Shown here one piece after another: positions 8,902 to 17,358 of a DNA stretch of 64,000 bases (position 1 is the stretch's first letter; every line of letters begins with the position of its first letter). The stretch spans positions 496,001 to 560,000 of the forward strand of contig NZ_JAUAMC010000003.1 of the NCBI RefSeq assembly GCF_031010195.1, written 5' to 3'. The notes beneath the pieces are model-generated. The model made no database searches and had not been told where the DNA came from. It saw only the letters and a list, made by a program, of their open reading frames with translations. Origin of the DNA: Halomonas sp. SpR8 (GTDB taxonomy: Bacteria; Pseudomonadota; Gammaproteobacteria; Pseudomonadales; Halomonadaceae). Made by a program: the position numbers and the translations under genes.

Positions 8902-10092
8902 ATGCTTTATGTGAACAACAGCCACCCTACCCGACTGCCCCCTGCTGTTTTAGCGGGGATCAATGGGTTAGTGCTGGCAAGCGCTATCAACACGGCAAAG
9001 GCGGAAATCATTCAGGATTCACTGGAGACCGATCACCTTACTCTCTCCATTGAGCGCATTGCTGATGGGTTCGAGCACCCATGGGCGGTGGCATTTCTAC
9101 CCGATGGCCGCTACCTGGTGAGCGAACGCAGCGGGCAGTTGAAACTCGTCGACCCCGATAGTGGTGAAGCCAGTACCTTGGAAGGCATGCCCGAAGTGAG
9201 TACTCAGGGCCAGGGCGGGCTGTTGGACGTAACATTACATCCTGATTTCGAAGGCGGAAATAGCGACGGTGATAACGACTGGATCTATTTCACCTGGAGC
9301 AAGCCCGACGGCAACAACAGCCGCTCGGCGTTATCGCGGGTAAAATGGCAAAATGACCAGTTGGGTGAAGTTGAGCACTTGTTTGAACAGGATCGCGCCT
9401 CTGGGCCTGGCCGCCACTACGGCTCACGATTAGCGTGGCTGCCCGACGGCACCCTGCTGATGAGTGTTGGTGACCGTGGCAGTGAACCACCCCGCGCCCA
9501 GGCAAGCGATGACCATGCGGGCTCTACCCTGCGCCTTACCGCAACGGGCGGCGTTCCAGACGACAACCCCTTTGTCGGCGATGACACCACGCTGGATGAA
9601 ATTTACTCCATGGGTAATCGCAATATTCAGGGTATGACCGTACTGAGTAACGGCGAAGCCTGGGCATCAGAGCACGGCCCGCGTACCGGTGACGAACTTA
9701 ACCATATCCAAGCAGGCAATAATTACGGCTGGCCAGAAGCAAGCCAAGGCAATGACTACGCGACCAATGAGCCGATTGGCCAAGATTCGCTGCCCGGCAT
9801 GATCGATCCGGTGTACGTGTTCGAAGGCCGTTTTGCGCCAGCAGGTTTGGCTGAAGTGACTAGCGGCGCCTTCGGCGAGTGGCAAGGCAACTTATTGGCC
9901 GGCGGGCTAGGCAGCGAGAAATTACTGCGCCTACGCTTAGTTGATGGCAGCGTAGCTGAAGAAGAACTGATTCTTGAGGGCCAAGTGGGACGTATTCGTG
10001 ATGTTCGCCAGGGCCCTGACAATGCTATCTACTTGGTCACAGATGATCCGCAAGGCGGTCTTTATCGTCTGCAACCAACTGACGATCGGTAG
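8902..10092 (+). CDS. PQQ-dependent aldose sugar dehydrogenase-type protein (YliI/GSDH family)
   Basis: A predicted periplasmic six-bladed beta-propeller (396 aa) of the soluble glucose/sorbosone dehydrogenase family, which oxidises aldose sugars with pyrroloquinoline quinone. Family marks: EHPWAVAFLPDG near residue 65, QGGLLDVTLHPDF, HYGSRLAWLPDGTLL with the catalytic-type His, NRNIQGM, and ASEHGPRTGDELNHI with NNYGWP. A hydrophobic N-terminus ending NTAKA fits a signal peptide. The ATG at 8902 has AGAGGG upstream; ATGs at 8869 or 8875 are also possible and would add two arginines to the signal peptide. No PQQ-biosynthesis genes occur in the window. Confidence 0.88.
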   Translation: MLYVNNSHPTRLPPAVLAGINGLVLASAINTAKAEIIQDSLETDHLTLSIERIADGFEHPWAVAFLPDGRYLVSERSGQLKLVDPDSGEASTLEGMPEVSTQGQGGLLDVTLHPDFEGGNSDGDNDWIYFTWSKPDGNNSRSALSRVKWQNDQLGEVEHLFEQDRASGPGRHYGSRLAWLPDGTLLMSVGDRGSEPPRAQASDDHAGSTLRLTATGGVPDDNPFVGDDTTLDEIYSMGNRNIQGMTVLSNGEAWASEHGPRTGDELNHIQAGNNYGWPEASQGNDYATNEPIGQDSLPGMIDPVYVFEGRFAPAGLAEVTSGAFGEWQGNLLAGGLGSEKLLRLRLVDGSVAEEELILEGQVGRIRDVRQGPDNAIYLVTDDPQGGLYRLQPTDDR

Positions 10093-10141
10093 CCCTAACT
10101 TGACCAATCAACGTCTGTATTAACACCGCCATGGATGCAGC

Positions 10142-11587
10142 ATGCGACTACGCAATTTAATTATTTTAACGGTGATTGTGCCGCTGTTTATCATCCTGGT
10201 GGTATTTAGCTTGGTGGCGATTAAGTCGCTTGAAGATAACGTTCGCTCGAAACTACAAACGGAAGTAGAAATTATTACCCGAACGCTAAGCTCTTCACTG
10301 AGCTACGCGGTGACCCCTGATAGCAGCACGCCGCTTGAAGAAGCGCTACAGTCAGCGTTCTCTTTTCATCGCATTTACGGTGCTTACGTATTTGATACCG
10401 AGGGCCGCGATATTTATGGCCTGGGCCTGGGTAAGGATATTTTCAGCCGCGAAGAGATTCAGCAGGTGATTGAACGCGATGACTTATATAGCAATTATCG
10501 CCAGCACGATGGATGGAATTACTACTCGGCGTTGACGCCGCTGCGCTCACAGGATGGCACGGTGTATGGCGTGCTGCAGGTCAACCGGCTGAATACTGGC
10601 ATTGAGAACTACACGGGTTTTATCAGTATTGTCGCCGTACTGGTATTTGTGATTGGTGCGGCCGGCATTGTCTTTAGCATTTGGTGGGGTTTTCGGCGCC
10701 ACATTGAGCGCCCGCTTAACCGCCTACTCCGCGTCATGCAACTGGTAGAGGATGGCGACCGCAGCCAGCGCGCCGCCGAAGATGGCCCCACCGAATACCG
10801 CAGCCTCGCCTCAGGATTGAACGGCATGCTGGATGCGATGGCAGAAAAAGACAGCGAGATAGAGGATCGCCAGCGGCGTGAAATTGAGCTTGAAAAGCGC
10901 CTGCGTAAATCGAAAAAACTCGCTGAACTAGGCGTACTCGCCGCTGGGGTGGCCCACGAGATAGGCGCGCCGCTCACGGTGATCAACGGCCAGGCGCAGC
11001 GTCTGGCTCGCCGTGATGTCATTGGCGATGACGAACGCGCCCGGCTAGGACGCATTCGTGGCGAGGTGGAGCGCATCGTCGAAATCGTCCGCCAACTGAT
11101 GGAATTAGGCCGTCAACATAACGTAGAGAAAGGTAAACAGGCCCTCGATAGGCTTATCATGAGTGCCAGCGATTTAGTTGAAGAAGAGTTAGAACCACGC
11201 AATATTTGTTTAGACGTTGAATTACCGACGCCAACACCCAATTTATTGGCCAATGGACAACAAATTGTTCAGGTGCTGACCAATTTACTACGAAATGCGG
11301 CACAGGCACCGGAAGTTAGCCGCATTCGAGTGCGCGCACAGCAACAAGATCATGAGTTGATACTGTGGGTGGAAGACGATGGCCCGGGGATTCCCGGCGG
11401 CCATCACAGTAAAGTATTTGACCCATTTTTTACCACCAAACCGGTCGGCCAAGGCAGCGGTTTGGGGCTCTCTATGGTACATCGCATTATTAACGACCAC
11501 GGCGGTACGATTGGCGTGTTTGACAGTGCCCTTGGTGGCGCTGGATTTGAAATTACGCTACCCCTTAGTGAAACCGCATCCGCTTGA
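10142..11587 (+). CDS. Membrane sensor histidine kinase (NtrB/ZraS-like), partner of the sigma-54 activator
   Basis: A 481-aa kinase. Membrane segments at about 5-27 and 161-182 bracket a 130-residue periplasmic sensor region; HAMP linker about 183-232; short coiled coil 235-260; phosphoacceptor His272 in VAHEIGAPL; ATP-binding domain with N-box NLLRNA (381-386), G1 EDDGPGIP (411-418) and G2 GSGLGL (438-443). The response-regulator gene starts 11 bases after the stop, so the two form a two-component operon. The H-box has GAP where HEIRNPL is more usual. No ligand can be inferred from the sensor region. Confidence 0.94.
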   Translation: MRLRNLIILTVIVPLFIILVVFSLVAIKSLEDNVRSKLQTEVEIITRTLSSSLSYAVTPDSSTPLEEALQSAFSFHRIYGAYVFDTEGRDIYGLGLGKDIFSREEIQQVIERDDLYSNYRQHDGWNYYSALTPLRSQDGTVYGVLQVNRLNTGIENYTGFISIVAVLVFVIGAAGIVFSIWWGFRRHIERPLNRLLRVMQLVEDGDRSQRAAEDGPTEYRSLASGLNGMLDAMAEKDSEIEDRQRREIELEKRLRKSKKLAELGVLAAGVAHEIGAPLTVINGQAQRLARRDVIGDDERARLGRIRGEVERIVEIVRQLMELGRQHNVEKGKQALDRLIMSASDLVEEELEPRNICLDVELPTPTPNLLANGQQIVQVLTNLLRNAAQAPEVSRIRVRAQQQDHELILWVEDDGPGIPGGHHSKVFDPFFTTKPVGQGSGLGLSMVHRIINDHGGTIGVFDSALGGAGFEITLPLSETASA

Positions 11588-11598
11588 GGACAACGTTT

Positions 11599-12999
11599 GT
11601 GACCCATCAGGAACACCTTTTACCTTTATTGGTGGTGGAGGATGACGCCGCTATACGTGAATTATTAGAAGAAGAGCTACAGGATGCAGGCTATAAAACG
11701 CTGGGCGTTCCCAGCGCTGAAGAGGCGATTGCCCTACTCAGCCACACCACCGTCTCACTGGTGATTACCGACGTGCGCTTGCCGGGTATGACCGGCATTC
11801 AGCTTCTGCAGCAGTTACGTCATGCAGGCAGCGAGCTCGGCATTATTGTGATTACCGCATTTGGCACGATCGACCAGGCGGTCGAGGCTCTTAAACTTGG
11901 CGCTGACGACTTTTTAACCAAACCGCTCGACCTTGATGCCATTCGCGATGCAGTGTTCCGCGTTTTGGAGCGACAGCGTTTAGCCGTTTCCCACGACGCC
12001 GAAATCAGCCACTTCCACGGTATCGTGGGCAAAAGCCACGTCATGCAGGCACTCTTTCACGACGCCTCTCGGCTCGCTAAAAGCGATGCGCCCATTCTGA
12101 TTCTGGGTGAAAGCGGCACCGGTAAAGAGCTGCTTGCTCGCGCGATCCATCAGGAGAGCCCGCGTCACGAGCAGCCGTTTGTGCCGGTAAACTGCGCCAG
12201 CATTCCCGCTGATTTGATGGAAAGCGAGTTCTTTGGCCACATAAAAGGCGCTTTTACCGGTGCTAATGAAGCGCGCAAGGGGCTATTCCATAGCGCCCAG
12301 GGCGGCAGCCTGTTTCTGGATGAGATTGGTGAAATGCCGATTAACCTGCAGGCGAAGTTGCTCCGGGCTTTGCAGGAGAAGACCGTACGGCCGGTGGGCG
12401 GCGAGCGCGAAGAGCCGGTGGATGTGCGTATTATTGCCGCGACTCATCGCAACCTGGAAAAAGAGATAGAACAAGGCAACTTCCGCAGCGACCTTTTCTA
12501 CCGGCTGGAGACCTTTTCACTGCGCATTCCCCCTTTACGCGAACGCGGCACCGACATTGAACACCTGGTGTTTGCGCTTATCGACAAACACTCAGAGGCA
12601 CAGGGTAAGCAGATAGAGCAAATTGAGCCTGAAGCGCTCAACAATTTGCTCAACTACGCCTACCCAGGCAATGTTCGCGAACTGGAAAATGCCATTATGC
12701 GCGCGGTCACTTTGAGCGAGGATGGCTCACTTAGCCACAAAGATTTACCCGAACGTCTGCGCGAGCAGTCTACCGTGGAAAGCGGTAAACCACTGACGCC
12801 GACTCTGAGTGGCGAATTGCTTGCTGGAAGCCAGTTACCTACGCCCCCTCCGATCCGCTGGCCGAGCTTGGAAGAAGTTGAAAAGCGCTATATCAACAAA
12901 GTGCTGGAAGCAACGGGTGGTAACAAGCGCCGAACGGCGGAAGTGCTGGGAATTGCTCGTAGAACGCTGTATCGCCGTTTAGAAGATAACGAGGAGTAA
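11599..12999 (+). CDS. Sigma-54-dependent response regulator (NtrC family)
   Basis: A 466-aa activator. Receiver domain 8-122 with acidic pocket EDD (14-16), phospho-acceptor Asp58 and Lys108; AAA+ domain with Walker A GESGTGKE (170-177), the sigma-54 contact loop GAFTGA (217-222) and Walker B SLFLDE; C-terminal Fis-type helix-turn-helix (NKRRTAEVLGIARRTLYRRL). The GTG at 11599 is chosen because GAGGA lies eight bases before it; a TTG at 11584 would overlap the kinase stop. It should open sigma-54 promoters when phosphorylated by the kinase upstream. No clear -24/-12 promoter was identified nearby, so the target genes are unknown. Confidence 0.94.
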   Translation: MTHQEHLLPLLVVEDDAAIRELLEEELQDAGYKTLGVPSAEEAIALLSHTTVSLVITDVRLPGMTGIQLLQQLRHAGSELGIIVITAFGTIDQAVEALKLGADDFLTKPLDLDAIRDAVFRVLERQRLAVSHDAEISHFHGIVGKSHVMQALFHDASRLAKSDAPILILGESGTGKELLARAIHQESPRHEQPFVPVNCASIPADLMESEFFGHIKGAFTGANEARKGLFHSAQGGSLFLDEIGEMPINLQAKLLRALQEKTVRPVGGEREEPVDVRIIAATHRNLEKEIEQGNFRSDLFYRLETFSLRIPPLRERGTDIEHLVFALIDKHSEAQGKQIEQIEPEALNNLLNYAYPGNVRELENAIMRAVTLSEDGSLSHKDLPERLREQSTVESGKPLTPTLSGELLAGSQLPTPPPIRWPSLEEVEKRYINKVLEATGGNKRRTAEVLGIARRTLYRRLEDNEE

Positions 13000-13034
13000 G
13001 CAACTAACTTATAAAGAAGCGCTAAATTGGTGAC

Positions 13035-13060
13035 AAAAAAAACCCCCGCGGGCGCGGGGG
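13035..13060 (-). terminator. Rho-independent terminator of the acidic lipoprotein gene
   Basis: Stem CCCCCGCG / CGCGGGGG preceded on the plus strand by eight A, so on the minus strand it is a G/C stem followed by T8. It lies 100 bases past the lipoprotein stop; plus-strand transcription from the two-component operon has no T-run here. Confidence 0.8.
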
Positions 13061-13160
13061 CAGAAAGGATGATAAACCGTGTGGAGCAGCCGCAGGGAAC
13101 AAACAGCTGAGACGATTTACCATCGTAGGGAGCGGTACATTTACCGATTACTTTAATAAA

Positions 13161-13643
13161 TTACTGGTTGCTGGTTTCATCAGAATTTGCGTTTTCTGCG
13201 TCAGTGTCTTCACTATCACCTGGCATTGGGTCAGTACCTTCACCGAAGCCCGGTTCTTCGTCAGGATTCATGGTGCCAGAGGCGGGTTCATCCATTGTAT
13301 CCTCAGGCATGCCCTCACCAGACATGTTGCTTCCTGACATATCATTTTCCGACATAGGTGCTTCAGCACCGGTACTTTGGTTCATAGAGCTTTCAGAACC
13401 TTGATCTTCGCCAAGCCCAGGATCCTGTTCCATGGCAGGTTCTTGCTCTAGGCTGGATTCTTGACCATTAGTAGTATCCTGCTCTAATGGGGATGCCTCT
13501 TCAGCAGGGGGAGCCGTTTCTTCACTATCCCCACAACCTGCCAATACAATGACACTCGCTGCCGTTGCCATCATGCACAGCGTTAACCAGCGTGGGCGCT
13601 TAGCAATTTGCTTGCTCTCAATGTGATCAAGTTGCTTATCCAT
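13161..13643 (-). CDS. Acidic, low-complexity lipoprotein of unknown function
   Basis: A 160-aa product with a positively charged N-terminus (AKRPR), a hydrophobic stretch and lipobox VLAGC with lipidation Cys37. The mature part is almost free of basic and aromatic residues and is built from irregular repeats rich in Glu, Asp, Ser, Met, Pro and Gly (EQDPGLGEDQG, MSENDMSGSNMS). The ATG at 13643 is chosen because GGAGGT precedes it by seven bases. No family is recognised. Being strongly acidic, it is probably an unstructured envelope polymer-like tail, compatible with a salt-loving organism; this is inference. It diverges from the betaine transporter operon. Confidence 0.8.
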   Translation of the reverse strand: MDKQLDHIESKQIAKRPRWLTLCMMATAASVIVLAGCGDSEETAPPAEEASPLEQDTTNGQESSLEQEPAMEQDPGLGEDQGSESSMNQSTGAEAPMSENDMSGSNMSGEGMPEDTMDEPASGTMNPDEEPGFGEGTDPMPGDSEDTDAENANSDETSNQ

Positions 13644-13893
13644 AATACCCACCTCCATCTCTAATACTTAAATCGGCTACTCTATATACAGCCTGTACAT
13701 AAATGGCATTTCATCTGCTCAACCAATATTCAATACATTCACTTATTGTACCAACATCGATTAATAAATGTAAAAAACCATTTAAATCATAATCTTAAAA
13801 TAAAAATGAGAACCCCATTATTCAATCACACTGTGAGTTTATGTGGGTAAAAAATGACACATGAGCGTTAATTTCCGCGTTTAACGAGCCGTT

Positions 13894-13922
13894 GTGACAC
13901 ACAAGCCCCACCTATGTATAAT
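13894..13922 (+). promoter_or_regulatory. Sigma-70-type promoter for proVWX; within a 469-bp gene-free region
   Basis: GTGACA (13894-13899), a 17-base spacer and a perfect TATAAT (13917-13922). Transcription would begin near 13929, giving a leader of about 185 bases before proV. The gene-free stretch 13644-14112 is otherwise A/T-rich, carries the lipoprotein promoter on the other strand, and holds the repeat array at 14001-14060. No ORF or known riboswitch was recognised in it. Confidence 0.6.
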
Positions 13923-14000
13923 AATTATTAATAAATTGATCATCTAAAACTCTTATTTCTTTATGAATGGCATTGTGTCGCTGCTATTAATCATCACCTC

Positions 14001-14060
14001 GTGCGATATAGTTTGGTGCGATACAGTTTGGTTCGATATAACTTGTTTCGATAAAAACAG
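14001..14060 (+). repeat. Four 15-bp tandem repeats in the proV leader
   Basis: Units GTGCGATATAGTTTG, GTGCGATACAGTTTG, GTTCGATATAACTTG and a decayed TTTCGATAAAAACAG. The first two differ at one base. The array ends 52 bases before the proV start, inside the predicted transcribed leader. Confidence 0.9.
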
Positions 14061-14112
14061 CGACAACACAAGTCCATTCCGTCAGCTCGTTTCTACTGAA
14101 AAGGCATAGCCG

Positions 14113-15315
14113 ATGGACGAATCACGACCCGTCAAAATTAAAGTGCGCGGCTTGAGCAAAGTTTTTGGCAAGCACCCACAGAAAGCCATTGAACTTCGCA
14201 ACCAAGGCATGAAACGCCCCGAAGTACTGGAGAAAACAGGCCAGACGCTAGGCCTTTCCAACATCTCGTTTGATGTTTATGAGGGCGAACTGCTGGTGAT
14301 AATGGGGCTGTCGGGATCGGGAAAATCAACCTTGATTCGCTGCCTCAACCGTCTGATTGAAACCACCGAAGGTGAGATCGTCATCGACGGCGAAAATATT
14401 CCCACGCTGAAAGAGAAGGCGTTGCTAGAGTGTCGCCGCCGCCATTTCTCGATGGTGTTCCAGAATTTTGCTCTGTTTCCTCATCGTACCGTGCAGCAAA
14501 ATGCCGAATTCGGACTTGAGATTCGTGGCGTTGAGAAAGCTGAGCGTTACAAAATCGCTCATGACTCGCTAAAGCAGGTCGGCTTAGAGGGCTGGGAAGA
14601 CGCTTACCCCAACCAGCTTTCTGGCGGCATGCAACAGCGGGTTGGTCTAGCCCGCGCGCTCGCTAACGATGCCACCGTACTGTTGATGGATGAAGCCTTT
14701 TCGGCCCTTGACCCATTGATTCGTAAAGATATGCAGCAAGAGCTTTTGCAGCTGCAATCCAAAATGCAGAAGACCACGGTCTTTATCACCCACGATTTGG
14801 ATGAGGCGCTCAATATTGGCGACCGCATCGTGCTGCTGAAAGATGGCGAAGTGGTACAGATCGGCACACCGGAAGAGATTCTTACCCAGCCAGCGGATGA
14901 CTACGTGCGGCGCTTTATTGAAGGCGTTGATAGGGCAAGAATTTTGACCGCCGAGAGCGCCATGCGCCCACTACGCTCTACCGCCCGCGAAAGCGACGGG
15001 CCGCGCACCGCTCTACACCGCATGCGTGATCACAGTATCGACTCTATTTATGTGGTTAATCGTGACCGCCACCTTATCGGGCTGCTTGAAGCCGACGCCG
15101 CCAGCCGGGCTATTGAAGAGGGTGCTAACTCTATCACGCCCTATTTGACTCAAGATTTCCGCAGAGTCCCAACGGACGAGCCGCTGCATAACCTGTTTGC
15201 CATGTTCAGTGAAAAGAGCTTCCCCATCGCCGTGACTGATCAGCAGGATCAACTACTTGGCGTGGTAGTAAAAGGCGCAGTACTCGACGAACTGGCACGA
15301 GCAGGAGAGCACTAA
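14113..15315 (+). CDS. proV: Glycine betaine/proline ABC transporter ATP-binding protein
   Basis: A 400-aa ATPase of the OpuA/ProU type that powers uptake of glycine betaine and related osmoprotectants. Walker A GLSGSGKS (65-72), signature LSGGMQQR (169-176), Walker B VLLMDEAF (189-196) and the H-loop TVFITHD are all present. The C-terminal 120 residues form a pair of CBS domains, which in this family sense ionic strength or nucleotides and gate transport. The long N-terminal insertion before Walker A (HPQKAIELRNQGMKRPEVL) is typical of ProV. AAAGG lies ten bases upstream. It overlaps proW by one base, so the two are translated together. Confidence 0.95.
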   Translation: MDESRPVKIKVRGLSKVFGKHPQKAIELRNQGMKRPEVLEKTGQTLGLSNISFDVYEGELLVIMGLSGSGKSTLIRCLNRLIETTEGEIVIDGENIPTLKEKALLECRRRHFSMVFQNFALFPHRTVQQNAEFGLEIRGVEKAERYKIAHDSLKQVGLEGWEDAYPNQLSGGMQQRVGLARALANDATVLLMDEAFSALDPLIRKDMQQELLQLQSKMQKTTVFITHDLDEALNIGDRIVLLKDGEVVQIGTPEEILTQPADDYVRRFIEGVDRARILTAESAMRPLRSTARESDGPRTALHRMRDHSIDSIYVVNRDRHLIGLLEADAASRAIEEGANSITPYLTQDFRRVPTDEPLHNLFAMFSEKSFPIAVTDQQDQLLGVVVKGAVLDELARAGEH

Positions 15316-16145
15316 TGGATATACCACGCATCCCGCTAGGTAACTGGATTGAAAGCGGCCTGACATGGTTGACCAGCGAATACTCCTTGGTTACCCGCGG
15401 CATTTCTCGCTTTACCCAAACCGGCATTGATATTTTAAACAACGGCCTTTTTTGGCTACCAGAATGGGCGCTGTTAGCCTTGATTGCACTGCTGTGCTGG
15501 CGGTTAGGCGGCATTCGCTTAGCTATTGGGGCCATCGCAGGCTTAGCATTAATTTGGAACCTGGGCCTGTGGGAGCCCATGATTGAGACGCTCACGCTAG
15601 TCGTATTTGCCACCTTCGTAGCGGTGGTTATTGCCCTGCCCGTGGGTATTGCAGCGGCGCTTTCTGAGCGGCTTTACCGGGTCATCATGCCGCTTCTGGA
15701 CTTTATGCAGACCATGCCCGCGTTCGTCTACTTAATTCCGGCTATTCCGTTTTTTGGGATCGGCTCGGTCTCAGCGATTTTTGCCACGGTAATTTTCTCA
15801 ATGCCGCCCGCTATTCGCTTTACCACGCTGGGTATCCGCCAGGTTCCTGTAGAGCTCATTGAAGCCGCTGATGCCTATGGCGCCACGCGGGGTCAAAAAC
15901 TGTTTAAAGTGCAGTTGCCGCTCTCGCTGCCCACGGTAATGGCGGGCATCAACCAGACCATCATGCTCGCACTCTCAATGGTGGTTATCGCCGCCATGAT
16001 TGGTGCCGATGGCTTGGGCAGCGAAGTATGGCGCGCGATTCAACGCCTACGCCCCGGCGATGGCTTTGAAGCGGGTATTGCAGTGGTTATATTGGCGATG
16101 CTGCTGGACCGTTTAACGCAATCGCTACGCAAAACGCGCAAATAA
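15315..16145 (+). CDS. proW: Glycine betaine/proline ABC transporter permease
   Basis: A 276-aa inner-membrane permease with about seven hydrophobic segments. The cytoplasmic EAA loop (IEAADAYGATRGQKLFKVQLPLS, near 188-210) that docks on ProV is clear, as are family motifs DFMQTMPAFVYLIPAIPFFGIG and MVVIAAMIGADGLG. It starts inside the proV stop codon (TAATG). It is shorter than E. coli ProW, lacking most of the long periplasmic N-terminal extension, as is common for OpuAB-like forms. Confidence 0.95.
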   Translation: MDIPRIPLGNWIESGLTWLTSEYSLVTRGISRFTQTGIDILNNGLFWLPEWALLALIALLCWRLGGIRLAIGAIAGLALIWNLGLWEPMIETLTLVVFATFVAVVIALPVGIAAALSERLYRVIMPLLDFMQTMPAFVYLIPAIPFFGIGSVSAIFATVIFSMPPAIRFTTLGIRQVPVELIEAADAYGATRGQKLFKVQLPLSLPTVMAGINQTIMLALSMVVIAAMIGADGLGSEVWRAIQRLRPGDGFEAGIAVVILAMLLDRLTQSLRKTRK

Positions 16146-16151
16146 AGCAAA

Positions 16152-16168
16152 GCAGCCGAAGCGGCTGC
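16152..16168 (+). other. Intercistronic hairpin between proW and proX
   Basis: Perfect 7-bp stem GCAGCCG / CGGCTGC with a three-base loop, six bases after the proW stop and without a T-run. Such a stem could protect the upstream message or set the ratio of binding protein to permease; inferred from position. Confidence 0.5.
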
Positions 16169-16267
16169 GTTGAGCCACTCGCTTGCTAAGTCGCTTCTGG
16201 CTATCCATGCTGTTATTGAGCAGCAAGCATTTACCACATTAAAATTTATACCCAAGGGAGAAAGTGA

Positions 16268-17143
16268 ATGAAACATCGCACATTGAACCTCCGTATCCGT
16301 CTTGCTTCACTGGCACTACTAGCAGGCGCGGGTGTTGCTGTCAGCAGTGCGGCGCAAGCCGAAGAAGAGAAAGGCACAGTTAACCTAGCCTACGTTGAGT
16401 GGTCTTCAGAAGTGGCTTCCACTAACGTGATTGCCGCGGTTTTAGAACAAGCAGGCTATGAGGTTGACCTGACCTCACTCTCAGCGGCCGCTATGTTCCA
16501 AGCGCTCTCTACAGGTGATGCGGATGCTATCGTCGCTGCTTGGCTGCCGACGACGCACGCTGATTATATGGAACGCGTTGGCGAAAACACGGAAGATCTA
16601 GGTGCTAACCTGGATGGCACCAAGCTAGGCTTGGTTGTACCGGAGTATACTGACGTTGATTCCATTGCTGACCTTAACGATAACGCCGACAGCTTTAATG
16701 GCGAGATCATCGGTATTGACCCCGGTGCAGGCCTAATGGCGCTGTCCGAAGAGGTTGTGGATACCTATGACCTTGAGCTGGATTTGCGTAGTGGCAGTGG
16801 CGCCACCATGACAGCGGCGCTGGCAAGCGCCATTAACAACGAAGAGAATATCGTGGTTACCGGCTGGACACCTCACTGGATGTTCGCCCGCTTCGATCTT
16901 AAATACCTAGACGATCCCGAAGAAGTCTATGGCGGTGCCGAACAAATCCATACCGTTGTCCGTCAAGGTCTTGAAGATGATATGCCAGAAGCCTACGCCA
17001 TTCTCGATGCCTTCGAGTGGACACCTGAGCAAATGGGCGAAGTAATGCTCATGAATCAGGAAGACGACAGCGACCCCTATGAGAACGCCAAACAGTGGGT
17101 TGAAGATAACCAGGATGTGGTCGAGCAGTGGCTCGATAGCTAA
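16268..17143 (+). CDS. proX: Glycine betaine ABC transporter substrate-binding protein
   Basis: A 291-aa periplasmic protein of the OpuAC family. Residues 1-35 are a signal peptide (SSAAQA before EEEKG). The sequence GTVNLAYVEWSSEVASTNVIAAVLEQAGY at the mature start, ADAIVAAWLPTTHADY, and VVTGWTPHWMFARFDLKYL supply the Trp-rich positions that form the aromatic cage for quaternary ammonium ligands. GGGAGAAAG precedes the ATG. It is third in the proVWX operon, 122 bases after proW, and strongly acidic, as expected for a periplasmic protein of a halophile. Confidence 0.95.
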   Translation: MKHRTLNLRIRLASLALLAGAGVAVSSAAQAEEEKGTVNLAYVEWSSEVASTNVIAAVLEQAGYEVDLTSLSAAAMFQALSTGDADAIVAAWLPTTHADYMERVGENTEDLGANLDGTKLGLVVPEYTDVDSIADLNDNADSFNGEIIGIDPGAGLMALSEEVVDTYDLELDLRSGSGATMTAALASAINNEENIVVTGWTPHWMFARFDLKYLDDPEEVYGGAEQIHTVVRQGLEDDMPEAYAILDAFEWTPEQMGEVMLMNQEDDSDPYENAKQWVEDNQDVVEQWLDS

Positions 17144-17358
17144 ATAACTCAAGCAAGTAAGGCAGCGGAGGGCTCTGGTTCTCTGCTGTCGTTGTATAAT
17201 CGCAATTTCAGATGTGATGGTTCACATTACGTTGAATGGCGTTTTAGCAGATTTGCTATTGTGAGCGGCTATATAAGCGCCATTCAATGCTGGTTATTAG
17301 CCAGATTTTGGTTTCTGTTCATTTTTTGACACTTCTTGATAAAAGTAGAGAGGCTCCT

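Noticed and set aside
14001-14060. CRISPR-like array
   Set aside because: Units are 15 bp, directly adjacent without spacers, and no cas gene is in the window.
17161-17190. Weak stem after proX as a terminator
   Set aside because: CAGCGGAG / CTCTGCTG pairs but has a ten-base loop and no T-run; kept out of the feature list.
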